Below, piece by piece: positions 9,213-16,833 of a stretch of 64,000 bases of DNA. Origin of the DNA: Winogradskyella jejuensis (GTDB lineage Bacteria > Bacteroidota > Bacteroidia > Flavobacteriales > Flavobacteriaceae); NCBI RefSeq assembly GCF_900129745.1, contig NZ_FQWS01000001.1, positions 620,001-684,000 of the forward strand, read 5' to 3'. Made by a program: the position numbers and the translations under genes. How positions within the stretch are numbered: the stretch's first letter is position 1; each line of letters opens with the position of its first letter. The notes under the pieces are model-generated. The model did not search any database. It was not told the DNA's origin and worked only from the letters and a program-made list of their open reading frames with translations.

Positions 9213-10805
9213 ATGAGTACTAAAATAAATCATAGCATGTCTTTGGCAAAACCAGACGCTCTAGGCATTACTACTAAACAAAAAGTCGCTTTAGCTGTAG
9301 GTATTGTTGGCTTATTTATATTAACCTTAGCCTTATTTAATACTAATTTTCCTAATGAAGGACTCTCTTTAACAGCCGCTTTAGGATTAATTGCTATTGG
9401 AGTAATCATGTATTCTAGAGAGGCTTATCTTACCAAATTAGAAGGCATAAAAAATGATGGGCAATGGTTTAAATCCATTTCGTCGCGAGGTATTTGGGGT
9501 TGGACACTCGGTGTTATTCTAACCGCTTTTTATATCGTATTGTACTTCTATCCAAAATACTTGGGCTTAGGCCAAGGCGTTGATGGTTCTAATACTGGAT
9601 TAATATCCTTATTCGACCCATTAAGTCAATTATTATCTGGTAGAAATGCAAGCCAATGGTTTGTATATGGTACACTTTACACCTTAGCTATTTTAGCTTT
9701 CGGATATAAATTTATTCTTAAGTATAGACACAATCGTTATCAACAAATACGGACGTTTTCTGTAATGTTTTTTCAATTAGGTTTTGCCTTCTTGATTCCA
9801 GAATTTATGTATGTAATGAATAATGATTTACCATATTATGATTTAAAAAGTGTATGGCCATTAAACTATTATCTCTTCGATGAATGGTCAGTAAACGCCT
9901 TTTTATCAAATGGTTCAATTGGCTTAGCCTTAATCATTTTTGGCATACTTTCTATATTTGTAATTACGCCTATCTTAACTTACAAGTATGGCAAACGTTG
10001 GTATTGTTCTTGGGTTTGTGGTTGTGGTGGCTTAGCCGAAACCGCCGGTGACTCATTTAGACATTTATCTTCAAAAAAACTATCTGCTTGGAAATTAGAA
10101 CGTTGGTTAATCCATACTGTATTGGTATTTTCTGTAGTGATGACTACAGCAATGGTATATACTTACCTCGGATACGATAAAAATGATTTTTGGTTAACAC
10201 GAGGTGTGTTTATAAGCTTAGTTATCGGATTTTTAACTCTTGTTTTTGCGGTTGTCATGTACTTTAAAAGACAAGAATTAGGAAAAGATGCAAAAGCAGG
10301 TGCTATTGGTTATTTAGCTGTTATTGCCCTCTTATTAATCATGCATTTTACAGGAACTACCGAGCATGTCTTTTTTGTAAAAGGAGGAGCTTTGCGTTCT
10401 GCATACGGCATCTATATTGGCTCAATATTCTCTGGAGTCATTGGCACTGGATTTTATCCAATTTTAGGAAGCCGTGCATGGTGTCGTTTTGGATGTCCTA
10501 TGGCTGCAATTCTTGGATTTCAGCAGCGTTTATTTTCAAAATTCAGAATTACAACAAATGGCGGTCAGTGTATCTCTTGCGGTAATTGCTCTAACAGTTG
10601 TGAAATGGGAATCGATGTGCGCCATTATGCCCAAAAGGGCGAAAACATTGTACGCTCAAGCTGTGTAGGTTGTGGTATTTGTTCTGCGGTTTGTCCTCGT
10701 GGTGTTCTTAAATTAGAAAACGACTCAATGAAAGGTCGTATAAATCCTACTGAAATCCTTTTGGGTAACGATGTTGATTTAATGGAACTCGTAAATCAAA
10801 AGTAA
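9213..10805 (+). CDS. membrane polyferredoxin, NapH/NosR/CcoG-like 4Fe-4S protein
   Basis: This 530-residue integral membrane protein has several transmembrane segments (about 28-48, 98-115, 150-170, 235-255, 300-320, 332-350, 365-380, 400-418). Cysteine pairs of the NapH type occur at membrane edges (WYCSWVCGCGG near 265-271, WCRFGCP at 424-428). Two complete ferredoxin motifs follow: Cys453/456/459/463 (CISCGNC...C) and Cys484/487/490/494 (CVGCGIC...C). It should carry two [4Fe-4S] clusters on a cytosolic tail and move electrons through the membrane. It is co-transcribed with the upstream flavoprotein, and its stop overlaps the next start by one base. The acceptor is unknown. Confidence 0.85.
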   Translation: MSTKINHSMSLAKPDALGITTKQKVALAVGIVGLFILTLALFNTNFPNEGLSLTAALGLIAIGVIMYSREAYLTKLEGIKNDGQWFKSISSRGIWGWTLGVILTAFYIVLYFYPKYLGLGQGVDGSNTGLISLFDPLSQLLSGRNASQWFVYGTLYTLAILAFGYKFILKYRHNRYQQIRTFSVMFFQLGFAFLIPEFMYVMNNDLPYYDLKSVWPLNYYLFDEWSVNAFLSNGSIGLALIIFGILSIFVITPILTYKYGKRWYCSWVCGCGGLAETAGDSFRHLSSKKLSAWKLERWLIHTVLVFSVVMTTAMVYTYLGYDKNDFWLTRGVFISLVIGFLTLVFAVVMYFKRQELGKDAKAGAIGYLAVIALLLIMHFTGTTEHVFFVKGGALRSAYGIYIGSIFSGVIGTGFYPILGSRAWCRFGCPMAAILGFQQRLFSKFRITTNGGQCISCGNCSNSCEMGIDVRHYAQKGENIVRSSCVGCGICSAVCPRGVLKLENDSMKGRINPTEILLGNDVDLMELVNQK

Positions 10806-11275
10806 TGCGAATTCTTGTTTTTTTCTTACTAATCAGTAGTTTTGCAATCAGTAAAAAAAGCTATCAAAAAAACTATTTTGACAATGGTCAGTTAGAATCT
10901 GCTGGCTGGGTTGAGAATGGTAAAAAGGTAAAGTATTGGAGATATTACCATCCTAACGGAAAAGTAAAATCAGAAGGGCATTACAATAATGGCCTCAAAA
11001 CCAAATTTTGGAAACTTTACAGAGCCAATGGCATAAAAGAAAGTGAAGGACATTACGAGGCTGATAAAAAAATAAAATGGTGGATTTTTTATGATGAGAA
11101 TGGTTATGTTAATCATAAATGTCAACTGAAAAACAACCAAAAAAATGGGTACTGTCTCATGTACAGAAAGCAAGAATTAGTTTCTGCAGTAAAATATTCG
11201 CTTGGTAAAAAACTGAAAGAATGGACGGATTTTAAATCCTTTAAAAAAGAAAATAGACTTAGAGACCTACAATGA
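10805..11275 (+). CDS. YwqK/MORN-type repeat protein
   Basis: This small 156-residue protein has a hydrophobic N-terminus (MRILVFFLLISSFAISKK, probably a signal peptide) and about four MORN-like YwqK repeats, such as YFDNGQLESAGWVENGKK, YYHPNGKVKSEGHYNNGLK and LYRANGIKESEGHYEADKK. Databases often label such proteins toxin-antitoxin YwqK antitoxin; nothing here supports a toxin-antitoxin role, since there is no partner toxin. It shares one base with the preceding stop (TAATG) and overlaps the next gene by four bases (ATGA), so translation is probably coupled within a six-gene operon. Confidence 0.75.
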   Translation: MRILVFFLLISSFAISKKSYQKNYFDNGQLESAGWVENGKKVKYWRYYHPNGKVKSEGHYNNGLKTKFWKLYRANGIKESEGHYEADKKIKWWIFYDENGYVNHKCQLKNNQKNGYCLMYRKQELVSAVKYSLGKKLKEWTDFKSFKKENRLRDLQ

Positions 11276-11979
11276 CCCAACGCATTAAAGTTATTATTCC
11301 TGCTTATAATGAAGAAGAATCTATCCCTCTAGTCATTGCAGACATCCCTAAAATTGTTGACGAGATTATAGTTGTAAGTAATAATTCTACAGACAATACT
11401 GAAGTAAATGCTAAAAATGCAGGCGCCACAGTCTTGGTCGAAAACAGAAAAGGCTATGGTTATGCCTGCCTTAAGGGAATAGATTACATTGCTTCAACAT
11501 CACTCAGCGACCATAAAAAGCGACCAGATATTATTGTTTTTTTGGATGGTGATTATAGTGATTACCCTGAAGAACTGACAAAAATAGTTGCACCAATTAT
11601 TGAAGAAGATATCGATTTTGTCATTGGTGCTAGAGATAAGAATCTTCGTGAAGCTGGCAGCATGACAGGACCTCAAGTTTTTGGGAATTGGCTTGCAACC
11701 ACTTTAATGAAACTCTTTTTCCGTTCAACATTTACGGACCTTGGGCCGTTTAGAGCTATAAAATATGATAAGCTTTTAGCTCTCAATATGGAGGACAAAA
11801 CTTATGGCTGGACCGTAGAAATGCAACTTAAGGCGTTGAAGAAAAAATACACCTATAAGGAAATCCCTGTAAATTATAGAAACAGAATAGGTGTCTCAAA
11901 AGTTTCTGGAACGGTAAAAGGTGCTATATTTGCAGGCGTAAAAATCCTGACATGGATTTTTAAATACAGCTTTAAATAA
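11272..11979 (+). CDS. GT2 glycosyltransferase, dolichyl/polyprenyl-phosphate mannose synthase-like
   Basis: The 235-residue GT-A enzyme starts with RIKVIIPAYNEEESIPLVI, has IVVSNNSTDNT and the metal-binding FLDGDYSDYP (DxD), then the DPM-like YGWTVEMQLKALKKKYTYKEIPVNYRNR block. It resembles enzymes that move a sugar from a nucleotide donor to a polyprenyl phosphate carrier. No N-terminal membrane segment is seen; the C-terminus is mildly hydrophobic. It overlaps both neighbours (ATGA upstream, TAATG downstream). With the following processive GT2 and GT-C enzymes it forms a plausible lipid-linked glycan pathway, which is inference. Confidence 0.8.
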   Translation: MTQRIKVIIPAYNEEESIPLVIADIPKIVDEIIVVSNNSTDNTEVNAKNAGATVLVENRKGYGYACLKGIDYIASTSLSDHKKRPDIIVFLDGDYSDYPEELTKIVAPIIEEDIDFVIGARDKNLREAGSMTGPQVFGNWLATTLMKLFFRSTFTDLGPFRAIKYDKLLALNMEDKTYGWTVEMQLKALKKKYTYKEIPVNYRNRIGVSKVSGTVKGAIFAGVKILTWIFKYSFK

Positions 11980-13469
11980 TGCTTATAGAATCTATCATAA
12001 TCGTCATTTATACGATTGCCATCATACTTATTTTTATGTATGCTTTGGCTCAACTTAACTTGCTCTACAACTACCTTTCTTCAAAAAAGAAAAAAGATAC
12101 TTGTGAGAAATTTGATTTATCTAACCCTGATGAAATTCCATTTGTCACTATTCAGCTTCCGGTCTTTAATGAGATGTATGTTATGGATAGGCTTCTGGAC
12201 AATATCGCTTTAATTGATTATCCAAAGGATAAGTTAGAAATTCAAGTGTTAGATGATTCTACAGACGAAACCGTAGCCAGTACACGTGATCATGTAGAAA
12301 AACTAGCTGCAACTGGTCTAGACATAACGCATATTACGAGAACTGACCGAAGCGGCTTTAAAGCTGGTGCTTTAAAAGAAGGTTTAGAAATTGCCAAAGG
12401 TGAGTTTATTGCCATTTTTGATGCTGATTTCCTTCCGCAACCTAATTGGTTAAAACGTACAGTACCTTATTTCAAAAATGAAAAGGTAGGCGTTGTACAG
12501 ACACGTTGGGGACATATTAATAGAAACTACTCTTTGCTTACCAGAATTCAAGCTTTTGCTTTGGATGCTCATTTTACTTTAGAACAAGTAGGAAGAAATA
12601 GTAAAGGACACTTTATTAACTTTAACGGTACTGCTGGTATATGGCGTAAAGCGTGCATTATAGACGCTGGTAATTGGGAAGGTGACACCCTTACTGAAGA
12701 TTTAGATTTAAGCTACCGTGCTCAACTTAAGAATTGGGAATTTAAGTATCTTGAAGATGTTGAAACACCTGCTGAACTTCCTGTAGTGATTAGTGCGGCG
12801 CGCTCGCAACAATTCCGTTGGAATAAAGGTGGCGCAGAAAATTTCAGGAAAATGCTTTGGCGTGTTGTTAAGTCGAAAAATATCTCTGCTAAAACAAAGA
12901 TACATGGTTTACTACACCTCTTAAATAGCACCATGTTTTTGAGCATTTTTACTGTAGCCATTTTAAGTATTCCTATGCTTTATATAAAGAACGAATATGC
13001 TCATTTACGCAACTATTTTTACGTCATGAGCTTTTTCGTAACAAGTACCATTATCTTTTTTGTGTGCTATTGGTTTATGTATAAGAATATTTATGGTAGT
13101 GGTTTTAAAAAATTCTTTAGCTATATAGGAATGTTTTTTACGTTTTTCTCCATAGCCATGGGCTTTTCGCTTCACAACTCTATTGCTGTAATCGAAGGAC
13201 ATATTGGTAAACGAAGTGAATTTGTTCGTACGCCTAAATTCAATATTAGTACATTAAAAGACTCTTGGAAAGGCAACAAGTATTTGCGCAAAAAAGTATC
13301 ACCTCATGTGATTATCGAAGGCATATTGATGCTCTATTTTGGATTTGGTTTGTACAGTGCATTTGTTGTTGGTGACCAAGGTGGTGATTTTGGGTTATTT
13401 CCATTTCACTTAATGTTATTTATTGGTTTTGGCTATGTATTCTTTAAATCTCTAGGTTCTAAAGCTTAA
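11979..13469 (+). CDS. membrane processive GT2 glycosyltransferase (cellulose synthase/glucomannan synthase-like)
   Basis: The 496-residue enzyme has an N-terminal membrane segment (about 5-27) and a cytosolic GT2 domain with VTIQLPVFNE, VLDDSTDET, the FDADFLP metal motif, TEDLDLSYRA and the Q(F)RWNKG product-channel motif (QQFRWNKG). It then has four or so C-terminal membrane spans (about 310-330, 345-365, 375-395, 445-490). This is the CesA/CslA architecture used for beta-mannan, glucomannan or glycolipid synthesis. No PilZ domain or BcsB partner is present, so c-di-GMP control and cellulose are not supported. It overlaps the upstream gene by one base. Confidence 0.85.
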   Translation: MLIESIIIVIYTIAIILIFMYALAQLNLLYNYLSSKKKKDTCEKFDLSNPDEIPFVTIQLPVFNEMYVMDRLLDNIALIDYPKDKLEIQVLDDSTDETVASTRDHVEKLAATGLDITHITRTDRSGFKAGALKEGLEIAKGEFIAIFDADFLPQPNWLKRTVPYFKNEKVGVVQTRWGHINRNYSLLTRIQAFALDAHFTLEQVGRNSKGHFINFNGTAGIWRKACIIDAGNWEGDTLTEDLDLSYRAQLKNWEFKYLEDVETPAELPVVISAARSQQFRWNKGGAENFRKMLWRVVKSKNISAKTKIHGLLHLLNSTMFLSIFTVAILSIPMLYIKNEYAHLRNYFYVMSFFVTSTIIFFVCYWFMYKNIYGSGFKKFFSYIGMFFTFFSIAMGFSLHNSIAVIEGHIGKRSEFVRTPKFNISTLKDSWKGNKYLRKKVSPHVIIEGILMLYFGFGLYSAFVVGDQGGDFGLFPFHLMLFIGFGYVFFKSLGSKA

Positions 13470-13477
13470 CGATTTTT

Positions 13478-13505
13478 AAGCTAAATTTATATACATCTTT
13501 AGCTT
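13478..13505 (+). promoter_or_regulatory. hairpin abutting the start codon of the GT-C gene
   Basis: Arms AAGCTAAA (13478-13485) and TTTAGCTT (13498-13505) can pair over eight bases with a 12-base loop. The 3' arm ends directly before the ATG at 13506, so in mRNA the fold could restrict ribosome access or uncouple this gene from the upstream cistrons. The effect is inference. Confidence 0.35.
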
Positions 13506-14882
13506 ATGTTTCTTCAAAGTACTTTTTTAAAATACACCAAGATACCCTTAGCATGCTTACTTATTAGCTTAGTCCTCTATGCTAGTTTTGCTTATGATTT
13601 AGTCCGTACGGAACCTACAAAACTGATTCTTTTATACCTATCGTTATTTGTAGTTGCTTACATCTTAAAGAAATCAGGCGGTTTCAACTTCGGGTTTTTA
13701 GTGTTAGCTTCAGTTTTAGTCCGACTAATTTTCTTGCCAGCTGTCCCTAATCTTTCACAAGACTTTTATCGGTTTATTTGGGATGGGCAAATGCTCGGTG
13801 TTGGATTTAATCCTTATCTGACCACCCCAGATTTTCAAATGGATTTAGGAATCATGTCTAACTTTCCAAACCAAGTAGAATTGTATAATGGTATGGGAAA
13901 ATTAAGTTCTTCGCATTACACAAACTACCCTCCAATAAATCAAATACTCTTTTATATTGGAAATTTATTCCCTGGACAAAGTATCACAAGTTCGGTCATT
14001 GGAATGCGTCTATTAATAATAGCAGCAGACATAGGGACACTCTGGTTTGGAAAAAAGCTACTGGAAAATTTAAAATTACCACCTAGCAGGATATGGTTTT
14101 ACGTTCTAAATCCTTTTATAGTTATTGAGTTTACTGGTAATCTTCATTTTGAAGGCGTTATGATTTTCTTCCTGGTTTGGAGTTTATATCTACTGCAATC
14201 TGGTAAATGGAAATGGGCAGCAGTGATGCTGGCATGTTCTATCTCTGTTAAGCTCATTCCTTTAATGTTTTTGCCAATTTTCTTTTGGTGGTTCACCAAA
14301 GAGAAGAGTCAAAGAATTCCAGATTTAAAAAAGCTTTTTGTTTTCTATTCTATAGTTCTGATAACAACAGTCATCTTATTTCTACCCTTTTTCTCAATTG
14401 AATTTATAGACAACTATACACAAACGGTAGGACTTTGGTTTAGTAATTTTGAATTTAACGCGAGTATTTATTATCTAGCTAGAGAAATCGGTTATCTCAT
14501 AACAGGTTATAACGAAATAAAAATCATCGGCAAGATTCTGCCAATTATTGCTATACTCATTATCCTTTACCTTTCATTTTTTAGAAAAAACAACAACTTA
14601 CCAACCTTGGCTAAGTCTATACTTTTAGCTTTCACCTGCTACTTGTTTTTAAGCACTACCGTACATCCTTGGTATATTTCTACATTAGTTGTATTGTGCT
14701 TGTTTACAGATTATAGATATCCTATAGTTTGGAGTATTGTAATTGTGTTGAGCTACCTATCTTACATCAGCATAGGAACGGCAGATAAATCAGAAAAATT
14801 ATGGATAGTAGCTTTAGAATACGCTATTGTATTCGGAGTGTTTATCTACGAAGTAATTTTAAATAAGAGGTTGAAGATTTAA
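13506..14882 (+). CDS. GT-C family polyprenol-phosphate mannosyltransferase-like (GT87/DUF2029) membrane protein
   Basis: This 458-residue multispanning protein has about 11-12 hydrophobic segments and the GT-C features LIFLPAVPNLSQDFYRFIWDGQML (acidic residues in the first periplasmic loop), GVGFNPYLTTP, HYTNYPPINQILFYIGN and WYVLNPFIVIEFTGNLHFEG. This pattern fits the MptB/GT87-type enzymes that use polyprenyl-phosphate sugars, which the DPM-like GT2 two genes upstream could supply. It is the last gene of the operon and its stop overlaps the convergent hypothetical gene by four bases. The acceptor glycan is unknown. Confidence 0.75.
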   Translation: MFLQSTFLKYTKIPLACLLISLVLYASFAYDLVRTEPTKLILLYLSLFVVAYILKKSGGFNFGFLVLASVLVRLIFLPAVPNLSQDFYRFIWDGQMLGVGFNPYLTTPDFQMDLGIMSNFPNQVELYNGMGKLSSSHYTNYPPINQILFYIGNLFPGQSITSSVIGMRLLIIAADIGTLWFGKKLLENLKLPPSRIWFYVLNPFIVIEFTGNLHFEGVMIFFLVWSLYLLQSGKWKWAAVMLACSISVKLIPLMFLPIFFWWFTKEKSQRIPDLKKLFVFYSIVLITTVILFLPFFSIEFIDNYTQTVGLWFSNFEFNASIYYLAREIGYLITGYNEIKIIGKILPIIAILIILYLSFFRKNNNLPTLAKSILLAFTCYLFLSTTVHPWYISTLVVLCLFTDYRYPIVWSIVIVLSYLSYISIGTADKSEKLWIVALEYAIVFGVFIYEVILNKRLKI

Positions 14883-15178
14883 TCCGCTATATCTTCATCA
14901 GGTGGTTGTACTGCATCTGGATCATCATCATCAAAGTCTTCATAATCATCTTCGTCATAATTCTCCATGGTTACTGCCAGCGTAGAACTAACTTTCACTA
15001 AATACTTAGTGTCCTCAGTGGTTACTTCTACAGCTTCAATAAGTTCATTTTTTAAATTTCTGAAAGATATGATGTGAGCGTCATCATAACCATCAGGGTA
15101 TTTCTCAACCAAAAGCGCTAAAATCTCAGGAGTTAACTTTTTAAAATCAACTATTACACGTTTCAGATTATCTTTCAT
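14879..15178 (-). CDS. small acidic conserved hypothetical protein
   Basis: I place the start at the ATG at 15178 (MKDNLKRVIVDFKKLTPEI), giving 99 residues; a longer reading frame to 15217 adds 13 residues without a better start site. The first 70 residues look like a small alpha/beta domain (VIVDFKKLTPEILALLVEKYPDGYDDAHIISF), and the last 30 are extremely acidic (DDYEDFDDDDPD). Such proteins are common in Flavobacteriaceae, but no function is known. It is transcribed towards the GT-C gene and shares the bases of both stop codons. Confidence 0.7.
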   Translation of the reverse strand: MKDNLKRVIVDFKKLTPEILALLVEKYPDGYDDAHIISFRNLKNELIEAVEVTTEDTKYLVKVSSTLAVTMENYDEDDYEDFDDDDPDAVQPPDEDIAD

Positions 15179-15387
15179 TTCTTTAATATAAGATGGTTTA
15201 GTATTACCAAGATACAAAGGAATTTAATTCAAAAAATAAATCTATATTAAATAATTCGTTTTTTTTCGATAAACAGTTAACTCAATAAAATACTATCTTT
15301 ACTAATCTGTTATCGTAGATTACTCAAGATGGTTTTATAGAAATCTAAAAACCTGTTAGTTTTGAGTAAAACAATAATATTGTAATT

Positions 15388-15798
15388 ATGAAATCACAAA
15401 CACTACAACACAAAAATGCATTTGGTAAATTATTAATGTCTGTTGGACTATTTATTCTAGTAGGAATTTTGTTTAATCCATTGCAAGCACAAACAGAACC
15501 TATTACCGTAAAGGGCATTGTAAAAGATATTAATGGTCCTTTAGATGGCGTAAGTATCTATCTTAAAGGTTCTAAAGCAGGAACAGTATCAAAAGCTAAC
15601 GGAAATTTTACATTTCCGAATCAATTAAGTTCTGGTGACGTTTTAATCTTTAGCTATTTAGGTTATAAAAAGGAATCTATAGTTATAGATAAAGACTCAA
15701 CCTTTATTGAGTTGACCATGACAGAAGAAGCTATTGACGTGCTTAGCGCACCTAACACCAACTTACCATATAAAAGCAAGCGAAGACGTTCAAACTAA
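15388..15798 (+). CDS. carboxypeptidase-regulatory-like domain protein, exported
   Basis: The 136-residue protein has a long N-terminal membrane/signal segment (residues about 12-34, LLMSVGLFILVGILFNPLQAQ) and a single CarboxypepD_reg-like beta-sandwich (VKGIVKDINGPLDGVSIYLKGSKAGTVSKANGNFTF...SYLGYKKESIVI). This is the same domain that begins TonB-dependent receptors, but no receptor follows; it stops soon after in a basic tail (YKSKRRRSN). It is probably periplasmic or outer-membrane associated. The transglutaminase-like gene begins 9 bases after its stop, so the two are likely co-transcribed. Confidence 0.75.
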   Translation: MKSQTLQHKNAFGKLLMSVGLFILVGILFNPLQAQTEPITVKGIVKDINGPLDGVSIYLKGSKAGTVSKANGNFTFPNQLSSGDVLIFSYLGYKKESIVIDKDSTFIELTMTEEAIDVLSAPNTNLPYKSKRRRSN

Positions 15799-15807
15799 TT
15801 GATATTT

Positions 15808-16824
15808 ATGGTTAGACGTTTTTTTCTTTTAGGATTCCTTATAATATCCTTACAAATTAGTTCTGCGCAGTCTCAAGATTTTGAATCTATAGATTTCAAG
15901 AAGGCTGACCAACTAGCTTTACAAAACCGTGGTGCTAAACTAGACGACATGCCCGAGCTGGTTTATAATCTTACTAATGATCTTGAAACTGATGTTGAAC
16001 GTTTTAGAGCGATTTATTTGTGGGTATGTACAAACGTAAAGAATGACTACGGACTATATGCTAAAAACAAGCGTAAACGTAACCGTTTTAAAGACGATAG
16101 TTTAAAACTTGAAGCTTGGAATGAAAAGTTTGCAAAGAAAATTTTCTCTACGCTTCTTAGACGTAAACGGACGATTTGCACAGGCTATGCTTATACGGTT
16201 AAATCGCTTTGTCAATTAGCCAATATAGATTGTGAAATCGTCAATGGTTTTGGGAAACCGAGCTCTGGAAATCCTGAAGATTTAGAAGAACCAAATCATA
16301 GTTGGAACGCTGTAAAGCTTGATGGAAAATGGTACTTAAGTGATCCTACTTGGGCTAGCGGAATACAAGACCCTGAGACTGGAAGATTTAAATTTAATTA
16401 CAATGACGGTCTATTTTTAGTGTCTCCTCAATTGTTTGCAATCAATCATTTTCCTATTGAGCAACGTTGGTTTTTAATGGACAGCATCCCAACATTTGAT
16501 GCCTTTGTAAACGCTCCAATAATATATAACGATGCTTATAAATTGTTATCTAATCATATAAGTCCGCAAAGACTATACAACGAAATTAAACGTGACTCTT
16601 CTCTAAGTATTGATTACGAACTTAAGCCGAATATTAATGCAGAAAATGTAACACTTACTATAGACGATGGTAATACAACTTATAATCGGCTACCAGATAC
16701 TGTTGAGCAAAACAATAATAGCATCAACATTAAATACAAGCTTAAAAAAAGAGGGTTTTACGACATTCATTTAAGAATTGACGACCTACTTATTGCTACC
16801 TATGTGGTAAGGGTTATACCTTGA
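15808..16824 (+). CDS. transglutaminase-like domain protein, secreted
   Basis: I choose the ATG at 15808 (MVRRFFLLGFLIISLQISSAQS) because it yields a clean signal peptide; an in-frame TTG at 15799 would touch the previous stop. The protein has 338 residues. The core at about 55-200 is a transglutaminase/protease-like domain: VERFRAIYLWVCTNVKNDY, the Cys in RRKRTICTGYAYTVKSLCQLA, the His in EEPNHSWNAVKLDGKWYLSDPTWASG, followed by Asp. Cys-His-Asp are thus all present. The C-terminal 100 residues look like a beta-rich domain. The reaction could be peptide cleavage or crosslinking; the substrate is unknown. Confidence 0.8.
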   Translation: MVRRFFLLGFLIISLQISSAQSQDFESIDFKKADQLALQNRGAKLDDMPELVYNLTNDLETDVERFRAIYLWVCTNVKNDYGLYAKNKRKRNRFKDDSLKLEAWNEKFAKKIFSTLLRRKRTICTGYAYTVKSLCQLANIDCEIVNGFGKPSSGNPEDLEEPNHSWNAVKLDGKWYLSDPTWASGIQDPETGRFKFNYNDGLFLVSPQLFAINHFPIEQRWFLMDSIPTFDAFVNAPIIYNDAYKLLSNHISPQRLYNEIKRDSSLSIDYELKPNINAENVTLTIDDGNTTYNRLPDTVEQNNNSINIKYKLKKRGFYDIHLRIDDLLIATYVVRVIP

Positions 16825-16833
16825 TTTATGGTT

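Noticed and set aside
10805-11275. Toxin-antitoxin assignment for the YwqK-like gene
   Set aside because: Only repeats are present, with no toxin partner; the gene is embedded in a glycosyltransferase operon. The common database name is not supported here.
11979-13469. Cellulose synthase BcsA
   Set aside because: No PilZ domain and no BcsB, BcsC or BcsZ neighbour; the fold alone also fits mannan or glycolipid synthases.
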